Program-made: the position numbers and the translations under genes
Notes under the pieces: generated by a model
The model's input: only the letters and a program-made list of their open reading frames with translations
Database searches by the model: none
What the model was told of the DNA's origin: nothing
Assembly: GCF_000263735.1 (NCBI RefSeq)
Contig: NC_017946.1
Span: 537,348-601,347, forward strand
DNA length: 64,000 nucleotides
Source: Pyrococcus sp. ST04
GTDB lineage: Archaea > Methanobacteriota_B > Thermococci > Thermococcales > Thermococcaceae
Direction: 5' to 3'
Part shown: positions 46,462-55,692 of the stretch, piece by piece
Position numbering within the stretch: the first letter of the stretch is position 1
Layout: the number at the start of each line of letters is the position of its first letter

Positions 46462-47433
46462 ATGAGGAGGTTAATCCCACTACTTCTCATTGTACTCCTC
46501 CTTCATCCGGTGGCCGCCCAAGAGAAAAAACCCCTAGTAGTTACGAGTCTCCCCCCACTAGCTTCGATAATAAAGGAAGCCCTTGGAGATTATGTTCAAG
46601 TAGTTTATCTAGTCCCCCCAGGAGTTGAGCCCCATCAGTACCAGCTTTCTCCTGACCAGATAAGGGTTCTAAAGGAGGCCGATGTAATAGTCACTACAGG
46701 ACACCTACCGGCTGAGATGAAGATAATTGAGCTAAAGAAGGAAGGAGAAATAGCCGGAACAGTCCTGACGATAGATGACTACAGGAAGTACGGGTTTAGG
46801 TATTTGCCGGAAAGGTGGTATACGGGGAAGAACAACCCTCACGGTATATGGCTTGATCCGACCAATGCAGTAGCGATAGCTGAAGCAACCGCTGAGGCCA
46901 TTGCAGAGAGAAACCCGGGGATAAGATCTGGAGTTGAGGAGAGCGTTTCAAAGTTTAAGGAGAGGGTAAACTCCATAGTGCTAGCGTACTCTGGAGTCCT
47001 TAAGGGAAAGAAAGCTGTAATCGAGTTGCCTTCTCAACAGTATGCCCTTGAATGGCTTGGAGTTGAGGTTGTGGCATCTATAAAGCCCGAAGCAGAGGTT
47101 CCGGCAAAGAGCGTTGATGAGCTCTCTAATGTCAATGCCGACGTCATAGTGTATGACGAAGGAACTCCTCAGACATTGAAGAATGCTGCTATAAAGCTTT
47201 CCCAGAGGCTCGGAATTCCGGTTGCAAATATAACAGTCCTTTGGACTGAAAAGCCCTATACTAAGGTTCTCCTTGACAACACTAGATCCATTATATCCTC
47301 ACTAACGAAGGAGAGGAAGGTTGTCATTAAGGAGGGAGGGTTTGGATACCAGTACTCCATATTGGCCCTAATAATAGGGCTAGTAGTGGGAATTTCAATC
47401 GGCGTGGTCATAAGGAGGTGTCCCGTTCTTTAG
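46462..47433 (+). CDS. Zinc/manganese-type metal-binding protein (ZnuA-like), membrane anchored
   Basis: 323 residues. Signal sequence (RRLIPLLLIVLLLHPVAAQ), then a cluster A-I metal-binding protein with metal ligands visible in GVEPHQYQLSP and NNPHGIWLDPTNA, and a Glu/Asp at YDEGTP. Unlike bacterial ZnuA it ends in a membrane helix (ILALIIGLVVGISIGVVI) and short basic tail. No permease or ATPase gene is adjacent, so it would serve a transporter encoded elsewhere. A palindromic operator lies in its promoter. Confidence 0.85.
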   Translation: MRRLIPLLLIVLLLHPVAAQEKKPLVVTSLPPLASIIKEALGDYVQVVYLVPPGVEPHQYQLSPDQIRVLKEADVIVTTGHLPAEMKIIELKKEGEIAGTVLTIDDYRKYGFRYLPERWYTGKNNPHGIWLDPTNAVAIAEATAEAIAERNPGIRSGVEESVSKFKERVNSIVLAYSGVLKGKKAVIELPSQQYALEWLGVEVVASIKPEAEVPAKSVDELSNVNADVIVYDEGTPQTLKNAAIKLSQRLGIPVANITVLWTEKPYTKVLLDNTRSIISSLTKERKVVIKEGGFGYQYSILALIIGLVVGISIGVVIRRCPVL

Positions 47434-47476
47434 AAGCCTTTATATTTCTTCACTTCCATGCCCCTAGGGGGTTAAA

Positions 47477-48673
47477 ATGGAGATAGGTGTTGTGGGAAAG
47501 CCAAACGTTGGGAAATCAACTTTCTTTTCAGCCGCAACCCTGGTTGATGTTGACATAGCGAACTATCCCTTCACGACGATAGACGCGAATGTAGGCGTTA
47601 CCTATGCCATAGCCGAACATCCCTGCAAGGAGCTCGGTTGCACACCAAACCCTCAGAACTATGAGTATAGGAATGGATTGGCCCTGATCCCAGTGAAGAT
47701 GATAGATGTTGCTGGGCTCGTTCCCGGGGCTCATGAGGGAAGAGGATTGGGAAATAAGTTCCTTGATGATCTCAGGATGGCCTCGGCGTTGATTCACGTC
47801 GTTGATGCCACTGGAAAGACGGATGCAGAGGGTCAGCCAACTGAATTCCACGACCCAATTGAGGATATAGAATTCTTGGAGAAGGAGATAGACTACTGGA
47901 TATATGGAATACTAAGCAAGGGATGGGACAAGTTCGCCAAGAGGATAAAATTGCAAAGGATGAAGCTTGAGCTCGCGATAGCCGAGCACCTCAGCGGAAT
48001 TGGAGTAACTGAGAACGACGTGTGGGAGGCTATGCACAGGCTTGGTCTTCCGGATGATCCAACGAAGTGGAGCGATGAGGATTTGTTGACCTTTGCCTCT
48101 GAGATAAGAAAGATAAACAAGCCGATGATAATAGCGGCGAACAAGGCGGATGCCACAACGGATGAGCAAATTGAAAGGCTTAAGAAGGAGGGGGAAAAGA
48201 GAGGTTATATCGTCATACCTACGAGTGCCGCCGCCGAGCTGACATTGAGAAAGGCTGCAAAAGCTGGCTTTATAGACTACATACCTGGGGCTGGGGATTT
48301 CAAAATACTGAAGGACATGAGTGAGAAGCAGAAAAGGGCCTTGATGATAATCAAAGAGAGGGTTTTGGATAGGTTTGGCTCTACTGGGGTTCAGGAGGTC
48401 ATAAACAGGGCGGTCTTTGAGTTGCTGAACTTAATCCCAGTGTATCCGATCCAGGATGAGAATAAGATGACGGATCAGTTTGGCAATGTTCTCCCGCATG
48501 TTTATCTGATGAAAAAAGGATCGACGCCCAGGGATCTCGCCTACAAAGTTCATACGGATCTCGGTGAGGGTTTCTTGTATGCAGTTAATGCTAAAACCAA
48601 GAGAAGGGTTGGTGAGGACTACGAGTTGCAGTTCAATGATATAATCAAAATAGTGGCCGTGACGAGGGGTTGA
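47477..48673 (+). CDS. ychF: YchF/OLA1-family GTP/ATP-binding protein
   Basis: 398 residues. G1 GKPNVGKS (7-14), switch region IANYPFTTIDANVG, G3 DVAGLVPGAHEG, G4-type ANKADA, and a C-terminal TGS domain (LVYPIQDENKM ... TPRDLAYKVHTDLGEGF). It is a translation-associated P-loop NTPase; the archaeal member resembles the Drg/Obg relatives. TATA TTTATATTT at 47439-47447 is about 30 bases before ATG, so the leader is very short. I recall a P. horikoshii structure of this protein. Confidence 0.95.
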   Translation: MEIGVVGKPNVGKSTFFSAATLVDVDIANYPFTTIDANVGVTYAIAEHPCKELGCTPNPQNYEYRNGLALIPVKMIDVAGLVPGAHEGRGLGNKFLDDLRMASALIHVVDATGKTDAEGQPTEFHDPIEDIEFLEKEIDYWIYGILSKGWDKFAKRIKLQRMKLELAIAEHLSGIGVTENDVWEAMHRLGLPDDPTKWSDEDLLTFASEIRKINKPMIIAANKADATTDEQIERLKKEGEKRGYIVIPTSAAAELTLRKAAKAGFIDYIPGAGDFKILKDMSEKQKRALMIIKERVLDRFGSTGVQEVINRAVFELLNLIPVYPIQDENKMTDQFGNVLPHVYLMKKGSTPRDLAYKVHTDLGEGFLYAVNAKTKRRVGEDYELQFNDIIKIVAVTRG

Positions 48674-48701
48674 TGCCAAATTTTAGAAAAAGGCTGGGGA
48701 T

Positions 48702-49139
48702 TCACTTCTTAAGTTGGAAGCTCATTGCCTGCTTTTTCTGAATTTCTTGTGCCTTCTTTGCCACCTCACCGACCTTCTTCTCTATCTCTGCTAGAGCTTC
48801 TTGGGTCTTTTTAATGGCCTCGTCATACTCTTTAAGCCTCTCCTCGAGAAACGCTATTGCCTCATTAATGTTCTTCTCAACCGCGTAACCCGAGCCCACG
48901 CTCACTATTGCATTCTCCTTATCCACTATAACCCCCTTCAAGAATGAGCCCGCACCTATTGGGACGAGGATTTCTGGTTTTTCCTCCTCAACTTTTTTAA
49001 GATTCTCGAGCGTCTCCTTAACGGTCTGAACTTCTGCCCTGGCAAGGTTTAACAGCTCGAGGTTTTGGGCCAAAAGTTGTGCCTGTGCCTGCAGAACCTG
49101 ATACTCATAAGCGAGTTTTTCCAACTCCTTCTCCGCCAT
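48702..49139 (-). CDS. pfdA: Prefoldin alpha subunit
   Basis: 145 residues, two long coiled coils around a beta hairpin ([13 protein letters not shown] ... [14 protein letters not shown]), the pattern of archaeal prefoldin alpha. Two alpha with four beta subunits form the hexameric chaperone that delivers unfolded proteins to the thermosome. Last gene of the ribosomal-protein/eIF6 operon. The beta subunit is encoded at 53691. Confidence 0.95.
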   Translation of the reverse strand: MAEKELEKLAYEYQVLQAQAQLLAQNLELLNLARAEVQTVKETLENLKKVEEEKPEILVPIGAGSFLKGVIVDKENAIVSVGSGYAVEKNINEAIAFLEERLKEYDEAIKKTQEALAEIEKKVGEVAKKAQEIQKKQAMSFQLKK

Positions 49140-49161
49140 TTATACCACCAAAAAATAAATT

Positions 49162-49395
49162 TTAGAGCTCGAGGCTGAGCCTCCTAACGATTACGTCCTC
49201 CGCTTCCTCGGGCTTTATCTCCTTGATTTCCTTGATGAATATCTTGTTCCTTTTAACCTTATGCTTGCTTCCTATCTCTGAGTAAACAAGTTCCTTTACG
49301 TGCTCTTCCTTTACAGCCCTGTACTCCTTGGTGAACTTGAACTTCTTCCCACCCTTTTCGAAGTACCCAAGGACGCGAAAGACCTTTACGTTCAT
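49162..49395 (-). CDS. rplX: Ribosomal protein LX (L18a/L20a-like)
   Basis: 77 residues, small basic archaeal large-subunit protein: [20 protein letters not shown] at the start and [16 protein letters not shown] in the second half. The N-terminal half is equivalent to eukaryotic L18a. Between eIF6 and prefoldin alpha on the same strand, the usual archaeal gene order. GGGGGTGA precedes ATG. The gene symbol follows common archaeal usage. Confidence 0.93.
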   Translation of the reverse strand: MNVKVFRVLGYFEKGGKKFKFTKEYRAVKEEHVKELVYSEIGSKHKVKRNKIFIKEIKEIKPEEAEDVIVRRLSLEL

Positions 49396-49408
49396 GGGCT
49401 CACCCCCT

Positions 49409-50092
49409 TCATATTAATCCAAGGGCTTCTTCAATCTTAACTATCTCAGGACCAGTAGTAAGGCTTCCAACAACAACTCCATTAGAGTTCGCCAACATGC
49501 ATGAACCTACGTATGGAACTCCCATATTAGCTGTTCCAACATAAACATCAACCTTAAAGAGCTCGCTCAACCACTTGAGCTCTTCGTCGCTAGTTTCTGG
49601 ATGTACTAAGCCTCCCTTATTTGTAACGACTCCCGCACTCCCCACGGCATGGAGACCAGCTATGACACCCCTCTCGACTTCTACTCCTAGGATATCTCCT
49701 ATTTTCCTGGCCTCTTCCCTTGAAAACTTTGTGCTCACTAGTGCTGCCCTGTCATTTGCCAATATTAGGTTCCCAAGTGCTGTGTACTTGGTTTCAAACG
49801 GCACTATCTCTGTTTCTATCCCTAGCTCTTTGAATTTCCTCTCTATGCTCTCAAGCTCTGTGTCCCATATGTACCAGGGGACTATTATTGCGTTCGAATT
49901 TCCAGCGGCGAGAATGCCTATTATCCTTGATTTCATTATGCTTGCCTCTACAACGGGAACCTTGAGGACTTCCCTAATAACCTCTAACTTCTTTGCCTGG
50001 AGGCCTTCTCTAACCAGGACAACTTTATCTGTGGCTACTCCAAACACACCCAAATATGGTGAGTTCTCAAAGTCGAGCCTCTCTATGTGCAT
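49409..50092 (-). CDS. eif6: Translation initiation factor 6 (aIF6)
   Basis: 227 residues, pentein fold with five repeats; [17 protein letters not shown] at the start and [20 protein letters not shown] near the end are diagnostic. It binds the 50S subunit and blocks joining with 30S. Member of the operon L39e - L31e - aIF6 - LX - prefoldin alpha. It spans the usual archaeal length. Confidence 0.96.
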   Translation of the reverse strand: MHIERLDFENSPYLGVFGVATDKVVLVREGLQAKKLEVIREVLKVPVVEASIMKSRIIGILAAGNSNAIIVPWYIWDTELESIERKFKELGIETEIVPFETKYTALGNLILANDRAALVSTKFSREEARKIGDILGVEVERGVIAGLHAVGSAGVVTNKGGLVHPETSDEELKWLSELFKVDVYVGTANMGVPYVGSCMLANSNGVVVGSLTTGPEIVKIEEALGLI

Positions 50093-50120
50093 TCCTTCCC
50101 CTCCAAATTAAAGAGGGGAA

Positions 50121-50405
50121 TCAGGCAAGGGTTACGTAGGCTATCCTAACCTTGCCTTCCTCCCTCTCCTCCTCTTCGACCTTCACCTTTACCCTGAGCC
50201 TGCTTGGGGGCTTTTCAATACCCCTTTCCCATATCTTCTCGTTAACCTTTGGGTCTATTATTACTTCCTGAGCCTTTGCGTGCCTTGCCACGAACTCCCT
50301 AACGAACTTAACTGCCCTGGGAGCCCTCTTCCACCTTGGGACTATCTTCTTTATCTTCCTTATTGGGATTGTGAATATAACCTCGCTTCCGGGCTCGATT
50401 GGCAT
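50121..50405 (-). CDS. rpl31e: Ribosomal protein L31e
   Basis: 94 residues. [20 protein letters not shown] and ITIDPKVNE-like strand ([15 protein letters not shown]) followed by PPSRLRVKV are typical of L31e at the exit tunnel of the large subunit. It starts ten bases after the L39e stop. Confidence 0.96.
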   Translation of the reverse strand: MPIEPGSEVIFTIPIRKIKKIVPRWKRAPRAVKFVREFVARHAKAQEVIIDPKVNEKIWERGIEKPPSRLRVKVKVEEEEREEGKVRIAYVTLA

Positions 50406-50415
50406 TTACATCACC

Positions 50416-50571
50416 TCACTCCTTAAGCTTGGTTCTCCTCCAGAATCTCCTCTTGGGGTGCGTCATAACCCTTCTATTCGTTTTAACTATAACCCAAACA
50501 GGAACCCTTCTGTTCTGCTTAAGGGCCTTTGCAAGCCTGAGCTTCTTTGCAAGGGGCTTGTTCCTCGCCAT
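50416..50571 (-). CDS. rpl39e: Ribosomal protein L39e
   Basis: 51 residues, very basic: [20 protein letters not shown] at the start, then [15 protein letters not shown] and ending [11 protein letters not shown]. It lies in the wall of the peptide exit tunnel. Too short for a usual ORF cut-off but unmistakable. First gene of the minus-strand ribosomal operon, with GGAGGGATTAAAA before the ATG. Confidence 0.97.
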   Translation of the reverse strand: MARNKPLAKKLRLAKALKQNRRVPVWVIVKTNRRVMTHPKRRFWRRTKLKE

Positions 50572-50630
50572 TTTTAATCCCTCCCTGAGGATTTAGCTTA
50601 ATGAGAATGTCTGTTCACCTTAGCGGTGGG

Positions 50631-50647
50631 CTACTTAAAAGTATTTC
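50631..50647 (-). promoter_or_regulatory. Promoter of the L39e-L31e-aIF6-LX-prefoldin operon
   Basis: On the minus strand, GGCGAAAT (BRE-like) is directly followed by ACTTTTAAGT (TATA-like), about 60 bases before the L39e ATG. A second TATA-like CGTTTTAAAG at 50660-50669 on the plus strand serves the divergent HAD gene. Confidence 0.55.
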
Positions 50648-50688
50648 GCCAAAGTGATTAGCGTTTTAAAGTGAAGGAGAGAACTCCG

Positions 50689-51504
50689 ATGGGGTCGCTT
50701 ATGGTTGGAATAATATTCGATATGGACGGTGTGCTTTACAGGGGTAACAAGCCCATTGAAGGGGCGAGAGAATTAGTTGAGCTGCTGAAGTCTAGCGGCG
50801 TTCCTTTCCTATTCCTAACCAATAATTCTACCAAAACCCCCAGAATGTATAGGGAGAAGCTCGAAAGGATGGGAATTGATGTTTCAGAAGAGCGCATAGT
50901 TACATCGGGACTAGCAACAAGGCTTTATATGGAGAAACACTTCCCTCCGGGCGAGATATTTGTGATAGGTGGCGAGGGGTTAGTGGAGGAAATGGAAAGG
51001 CTAGGCTGGGGAGTTGTTGGCGTTGATGAAGCAAGATCGGGAAGATGGAGGGATGTGAAGTACGTTGTTGTTGGCTTGGATCCTGGGCTTACCTACGAGA
51101 AGCTGAAGTATGGGACGTTAGCCATAAGGAACGGGGCTAAGTTCATAGGAACTAATCCGGACACGACATTTCCAGGAGAGGAAGGAATTTACCCCGGAGC
51201 TGGCTCTATATTGGCTGCCTTAAAAGCGGCAACTGATGTTGAGCCAATGATAATAGGGAAGCCCAATGAACCAATGTTCGAAATAGTCAAGGACAAGATC
51301 GGAGAGGAGGAGCTTTGGATGGTGGGGGATAGGTTGGACACCGACATAGCATTTGCCAAGAGGTTTGGCATGAAGGCGGTGATGGTGTTGACTGGGGTTC
51401 ATTCATTAGATGATGTTGAGAAAATTGGCATAAAGCCAGACCTCGTGTTGCCCAGCGTGAAGGAGCTGATCGAATACTTAAAGGTGAGGGGAGTGATTGA
51501 ATGA
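50689..51504 (+). CDS. HAD-superfamily phosphatase, NagD type
   Basis: 271 residues from ATG 50689 (GGAGAG upstream); GTG 50671 and ATG 50701 are alternatives. Motif I FDMDGVLYRG, motif II TNNSTKTP, lysine in GKPNEPMF and motif IV GDRLDTD; C2-type cap as in NagD / p-nitrophenyl phosphatase. Cytoplasmic phosphatase of uncertain substrate. Overlaps the ferritin-like gene by four bases. Confidence 0.92.
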   Translation: MGSLMVGIIFDMDGVLYRGNKPIEGARELVELLKSSGVPFLFLTNNSTKTPRMYREKLERMGIDVSEERIVTSGLATRLYMEKHFPPGEIFVIGGEGLVEEMERLGWGVVGVDEARSGRWRDVKYVVVGLDPGLTYEKLKYGTLAIRNGAKFIGTNPDTTFPGEEGIYPGAGSILAALKAATDVEPMIIGKPNEPMFEIVKDKIGEEELWMVGDRLDTDIAFAKRFGMKAVMVLTGVHSLDDVEKIGIKPDLVLPSVKELIEYLKVRGVIE

Positions 51505-51875
51505 GGGAAGAGTTGGTTGAGTTTGAGAGGAAGCTTTACAACATCTACAAGCTTGGGGAGCTTTATGCTAGGAATGAAAATCCCAAGCTCGTTGACATAT
51601 TTCAGTTGTTGGCCGAGGAATCTTTGAGGCACGAAAAAACATTGAGAACAGTCAATTTCAAGATTTCCGGAAATATAACCTTCCCAACTATAAAAGATTC
51701 CCCCGAATCTCTGGATGAGCTGATAAGAGAGGCAATAGTTGCCGAGGAGATCCTGGCCAAGGTTTACCTCGAGCTGGCCGCGGGCTTAGACGGTTCTGAG
51801 AGGGACATCTTAAGGATGATGGGAGAAGAGGCTTTGAAACATGTCTATCGTCTGAAGCTTATATATTCTCGTTAG
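51501..51875 (+). CDS. Ferritin-like/rubrerythrin-like di-iron protein
   Basis: 124 residues, four helices. Helix pairs carry EESLRHEKTL and EEALKHVYRL, and REAIVAEEILAKVYLELA lies between, which together give the E..H ligands of a di-iron centre. No rubredoxin domain. It could handle peroxide or iron, but activity is inferred from fold only. Coupled by overlap to the HAD phosphatase gene. Confidence 0.75.
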   Translation: MREELVEFERKLYNIYKLGELYARNENPKLVDIFQLLAEESLRHEKTLRTVNFKISGNITFPTIKDSPESLDELIREAIVAEEILAKVYLELAAGLDGSERDILRMMGEEALKHVYRLKLIYSR

Positions 51876-51955
51876 CAAATGTCCAGTTTGTCCACCCAAA
51901 CCTTTAATACTTTCACAACTTTTATGGATTTGAAATATAGTCAGGGGTGATTAGC

Positions 51956-52684
51956 ATGGGCGTTGAGAAGGTTCCAAAGTATGATATTCCAGTTAAGAAG
52001 GTTGAGTATGTCTTCATAGAGCTTGATAAGATGAAGCCTCATGAGCAACTCGTTCAAAGGGAACTTGAGGACTTCATAGAAAGCGTAACTGGTTCTGGAA
52101 TATTCTGGAAGCCGATGCTACTAGCGAAGATCCCCGGAACGGATGAGTACCTCATTGTTGACGGCCACCACAGATGGGCCGGGCTTCAAAAGCTCGGCGC
52201 CAAGAGGGCTCCCTCAGTCATCCTGGACTACTTCGATGAGGGTGTTAAGGTGTACACATGGTATCCCGCCTTCAAGGGGGACGTCAATAAGGTCATAGAG
52301 AGGCTTAAGGCGGAGGGCCTTGAAGTCGTCGAGGATCCAGAGGCCGAGGAAAAGGCTGAAAAAGGAGAGATAGCCTTTGCACTCGTTGGCGAAAAGAGCT
52401 ATGCGATTCCGGGGAAGCTCGAGGAGCAGAAGAAGGTTAGCAAGGTTCTTGACGAGATGGATCAGGCGGGAGAAATAGAGCTAGTTTACTACGGCCTCAA
52501 AGAGGACGCGAAGGCTGATATGGAGAAAGGTGAGATAGATTACGTCTTTATCAGGAAAGCCCCAAGCAAGGAAGAGGTCATGGAGCTAGTTAAGAGAGGA
52601 GAAGTGTTCTCACCTAAAACGACGAGACACGTGCTTCCTTTCATCCCAGATAAAATAGACGTTAAGCTCGAGGATCTCTTCTAG
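51956..52684 (+). CDS. serK: ADP-dependent L-serine kinase-like protein (ParB/SerK family)
   Basis: 242 residues from ATG 51956, preceded by GGGGTGATTAGC. ParB/sulfiredoxin-like fold with the core motif YLIVDGHHRWAGLQKLGAK. The overall sequence matches, from memory, the SerK enzyme of Thermococcus, which phosphorylates free serine with ADP to O-phosphoserine, a route to cysteine. Other members of the fold are DNA-binding ParB, but no HTH partner is visible here. Monocistronic. Confidence 0.8.
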   Translation: MGVEKVPKYDIPVKKVEYVFIELDKMKPHEQLVQRELEDFIESVTGSGIFWKPMLLAKIPGTDEYLIVDGHHRWAGLQKLGAKRAPSVILDYFDEGVKVYTWYPAFKGDVNKVIERLKAEGLEVVEDPEAEEKAEKGEIAFALVGEKSYAIPGKLEEQKKVSKVLDEMDQAGEIELVYYGLKEDAKADMEKGEIDYVFIRKAPSKEEVMELVKRGEVFSPKTTRHVLPFIPDKIDVKLEDLF

Positions 52685-52732
52685 CGAAACTTGTATATTC
52701 TCCTCAACACTCTTTTTATTTAGGTGATTCGA

Positions 52733-53644
52733 GTGGTGAAAGTTTCGAAGCTTGCCGTTAAGATACTTGAGAATGAGGGGATTGTTTACTATGACCCAAT
52801 ATACCACGGGAGGACACTGAAAATAATTGGAATTGACGATGATCCCATCGAGGCCATGCAAATTCTCCTTTCCCAGTACAGGGAGAAGGGGTACGATATC
52901 GTTGTCTTTGACACTTCTGGGAGGTTTCCTACGGGATTCTTCGAGAGTGTTCTCAGGATAGAAGAGGGAACACCAGCAGGTTTGGATCCTCTAAAAATGG
53001 CGAGGGCCGGGATAATAAAGGATCCCTATTCTGCAGTAACAATAGTTCAAACTATATACGAATTGGACTCCGCCTCCACTGATAAGCTTTACTCGGACTT
53101 CGTTACCGGGAAAGTTGGATCAATACAGGATGCAATAAGGGCAAAAAAGACGTACAGCGAAATAATAATGGAAAGCTATACTGAGCTCGATGACATGCTG
53201 TTCTCGGGAGATCCCCTCAAGGTCCCCGAAAGTGGGCTGATAGATCTGAGCGGCCTCAACAGCGTGACGCTGACTGGAATAGCTTTCTTAATTTTGGCTG
53301 CAGTCTTCGAGGACAAGAGAAGGGTTGTCTATGGGCTTCACGACGTTGCCGTTCTGACATTCACGAACGCTGGAAATGCAGCTCTTCCCCTGCTTACGAG
53401 GCCAGCAAGGAGGAGGGTTGCAATCCTCGGCACTAGGTATCCACTAGATCAAGTCCTTTCAATCCCCGGACCAACTCTCATGCTTTACAACGATCCAGAC
53501 ATTCAATCAGCAATCTATGAGAGCCAAGGAGTTCCGGCTGGTCTGAGGACTTTCATATATAAGGGAGAGGGAGCCTACATCTGGAGGAGCCCCGAAACAA
53601 TAAATATAGAGTTTGGAAAGCTTCCCAGGGAGCAAGGTTCTTAA
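52733..53644 (+). CDS. Unknown archaeal protein, degenerate HerA/VirB4-like
   Basis: About 303 residues from GTG 52733 or 52736 (AGGTGAT at 52722-52728). The segments YDIVVFDTSGRFP, AGLDPLKMARAG, AVTIVQTIYEL and VVYGLHDVAVL recall the order of HerA/VirB4-type ATPases. There is no Walker A (GxGKS), so it would not bind ATP in the usual way. A gene next to prefoldin beta. I do not recognise a named family. Confidence 0.55.
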   Translation: MVKVSKLAVKILENEGIVYYDPIYHGRTLKIIGIDDDPIEAMQILLSQYREKGYDIVVFDTSGRFPTGFFESVLRIEEGTPAGLDPLKMARAGIIKDPYSAVTIVQTIYELDSASTDKLYSDFVTGKVGSIQDAIRAKKTYSEIIMESYTELDDMLFSGDPLKVPESGLIDLSGLNSVTLTGIAFLILAAVFEDKRRVVYGLHDVAVLTFTNAGNAALPLLTRPARRRVAILGTRYPLDQVLSIPGPTLMLYNDPDIQSAIYESQGVPAGLRTFIYKGEGAYIWRSPETINIEFGKLPREQGS

Positions 53645-53690
53645 AGTCCCCTCCTGACCTAATGCCGAAAGTAAGGAAGGAGGTGTGGAG

Positions 53691-54044
53691 ATGCAGAACA
53701 TTCCTCCCCAGGTTCAGGCGATGCTTGGTCAACTCGAAAGCTACCAGCAACAGCTCCAGCTTGTAATCCAGCAGAAGCAAAAGGTTCAGGCTGACTTGAA
53801 TGAGGCGAAAAAAGCTCTTGAGGAGATTGAAAAGCTCCCGGAGGACGCGGTAATATACAAGACCGTTGGGACGCTGATAGTTAGAACGTCAAGAGAAAAG
53901 GCCGTTCAAGAGCTCAGGGAGAAAATAGAAACGCTTGAAGTTAGGCTAAATGCACTCAACAGGCAGGAACAGAAGATAAACGAGAAGGTTAAGGAGCTGA
54001 CTCAAAAGATTCAGGCAGCTTTGAGGCCTCCAACCGCCGGCTGA
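53691..54044 (+). CDS. pfdB: Prefoldin beta subunit
   Basis: 117 residues from ATG 53691 (GGAGGTGTGGAG just before). Two coiled-coil arms around the hairpin DAVIYKTVGTLIVRTS, ending KIQAALRPP. Forms the alpha2-beta4 prefoldin with the subunit at 48702. Followed by DUF3194, its usual archaeal neighbour. Confidence 0.96.
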   Translation: MQNIPPQVQAMLGQLESYQQQLQLVIQQKQKVQADLNEAKKALEEIEKLPEDAVIYKTVGTLIVRTSREKAVQELREKIETLEVRLNALNRQEQKINEKVKELTQKIQAALRPPTAG

Positions 54045-54069
54045 TCTACTTTATTTTTGGTGGAGGGAA

Positions 54070-54411
54070 ATGAAGAAAGTTGTCCATATAGGCTTACCCA
54101 GGCTTAGTGAGGATCAACTTATAGAAGTTGGTAGCATAGCCCAAGAGGTTATTATAGATTACATATTCGACCACCTCGCGAAGAGCGAGGTTAGGGACAT
54201 GGAGGTCACGGCCAGAATAAACCAGGGAGAGACCCTGGATTTGGAAATTGAGGTTTATCTCGAGGTTCCAATATTCGTTAAGGTTGACGTCGAGGCCTTG
54301 ATAGATGAAGCCATAGAGAAGGCCTATGATGCCGTGGAGAAGTACTTGAGAAAGCTCTCATCGGGGGAAAAGAATGAAAGGAGAAAGGAAGCTGAAGAAG
54401 TTCTTGAGTAG
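54070..54411 (+). CDS. DUF3194 family protein
   Basis: 113 residues, beta strands and helices with KKVVHIGLPRLSEDQLIEVG and LEIEVYLEVPIFVKVDVEAL. The family is archaeal, usually adjacent to prefoldin beta; function unknown. Its last 38 bases overlap the DHH gene. Confidence 0.8.
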   Translation: MKKVVHIGLPRLSEDQLIEVGSIAQEVIIDYIFDHLAKSEVRDMEVTARINQGETLDLEIEVYLEVPIFVKVDVEALIDEAIEKAYDAVEKYLRKLSSGEKNERRKEAEEVLE

Positions 54412-55360
54412 CTTGGACAAGGATGAGGGGATAATCCTTCTCTGCCATCACAATGCTGATCCCGATTCTCTCGGTTCTGCAATAGCGTTTTCAAACCTCC
54501 TCTTAAATTTAGGATTCAAAAACGTTAGAATAGGAGTTGCTCAAAGTATTGCAAGCTATTCTAGGAGGCTTTTAAGCTTTTCAAAGGTTCCCGTAGAGAA
54601 GAATCCAGAGATAACTGAGAGCGTTATTTTTATACTTGACACATCATCCCTCGAGCAGCTTGAACCGATTCAAATTCCCAATAATTCTTCAATAATTGTA
54701 ATAGACCACCACGTTGAGAAGGATAATCCTATCCCGGCTGAGATATCCATAGTTGATCCAAGCAGAACCTCTACGGCAGAGATAGTTTGGGAGCTTTTGA
54801 AGAAGTTCAAGTTCGTTGATGAAGATTCGGCAAAAGTCCTTCTCGCTGGAATCGTTTCGGACACATCAAACTTTAGATTTGCAAACTCCAAGACATTTAA
54901 GACTGTCTATGAAATCATGAACCTCTACAGCTTCTCGATTGGAGAGATAATGCAGCTGGTGGCCCCGGTTACCGATGAGAATACTGAGCAGGCAAAGAGG
55001 ATGGCAATACTCAAGGCCTGCCAGAGGATGGAGATACACAAAGTTAAGAAGTTCGTAATAGTCACGTCGAAAGTTTCCGCGTACGAAGCGCTGGCCTGCA
55101 AGGTGTTCCTTCAGCTCGGTGCCGACGTTGCGATAGTTGGAAGCGAGAAGGGAGGAGTTAGGATTTCAGCTAGAGCAAGAGACTACCTAGTCAGGAAGGG
55201 CCTCCACCTTGGCAGGCTGATGGAAAGGGTTGGCCCAATAATCAAGGGCTCGGGAGGAGGCCACGCAGGGGCGGCTGGAGCGAACGGCAGGGAGAACTTA
55301 GATAAGGCTATTAAGTTCCTGGTGAAAGAGGTTGAGAAGTTCCTAAAGGGGGTGGAGTGA
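54374..55360 (+). CDS. DHH/DHHA1 phosphoesterase (RecJ/NrnA-like)
   Basis: 328 residues. DHH domain motifs: CHHNADPDSLGSA, FILDTSS, VIDHHVE, AGIVSDTSNF; DHHA1 domain with GSGGGHAGAAGANG at the end. Mn-dependent phosphodiesterase/exonuclease, perhaps degrading nano-RNAs or cyclic dinucleotide products; too short for a full RecJ. Overlaps DUF3194 and shares one base with the next start (TGATG). Confidence 0.92.
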   Translation: MKGERKLKKFLSSLDKDEGIILLCHHNADPDSLGSAIAFSNLLLNLGFKNVRIGVAQSIASYSRRLLSFSKVPVEKNPEITESVIFILDTSSLEQLEPIQIPNNSSIIVIDHHVEKDNPIPAEISIVDPSRTSTAEIVWELLKKFKFVDEDSAKVLLAGIVSDTSNFRFANSKTFKTVYEIMNLYSFSIGEIMQLVAPVTDENTEQAKRMAILKACQRMEIHKVKKFVIVTSKVSAYEALACKVFLQLGADVAIVGSEKGGVRISARARDYLVRKGLHLGRLMERVGPIIKGSGGGHAGAAGANGRENLDKAIKFLVKEVEKFLKGVE

Positions 55361-55692
55361 TGGCTAAGTGCCCCGTGTGTGGTGCGCCATTAGATTGGCG
55401 GGAGTTAATAGAGCAGATGCTGGATCTGGAGGGGATAGAGGATATATTAAAGGATAAGGATAAGTTTTTGAAAACCCTCGAGGGCTTCTCCTTCAAGTGT
55501 AGCAAATGTGGTGAGGAGTTTTATGGAAAGTATCTCCCGAGAGATGAAGCTGAGAAAGTTTTTGAACTGATAAACGACTTCAAGGGCTCTATAGATTGGG
55601 AGAGCAAGAGGGTTAGGATAAGGCTTAACCAGCTGCTGGCCTTAGATAAGATGCTCGAGGAGTGGGACAAAAGGGTGAAGAGGGGATTGTGA
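55360..55692 (+). CDS. Small zinc-ribbon protein, unknown function
   Basis: 110 residues. Two CxxC pairs: CPVCGAP at the N-terminus and CSKCGEE near residue 50 form a split zinc ribbon; the rest is helical and charged. It overlaps the DHH gene stop and the next gene start (TGATG both times), suggesting tight co-expression. May bind RNA or DNA. Confidence 0.7.
   Translation: MAKCPVCGAPLDWRELIEQMLDLEGIEDILKDKDKFLKTLEGFSFKCSKCGEEFYGKYLPRDEAEKVFELINDFKGSIDWESKRVRIRLNQLLALDKMLEEWDKRVKRGL

Noticed and set aside
49575-50111. 178-codon plus-strand frame opposite aIF6
   Set aside because: Antisense of a well conserved gene; no ribosome site.
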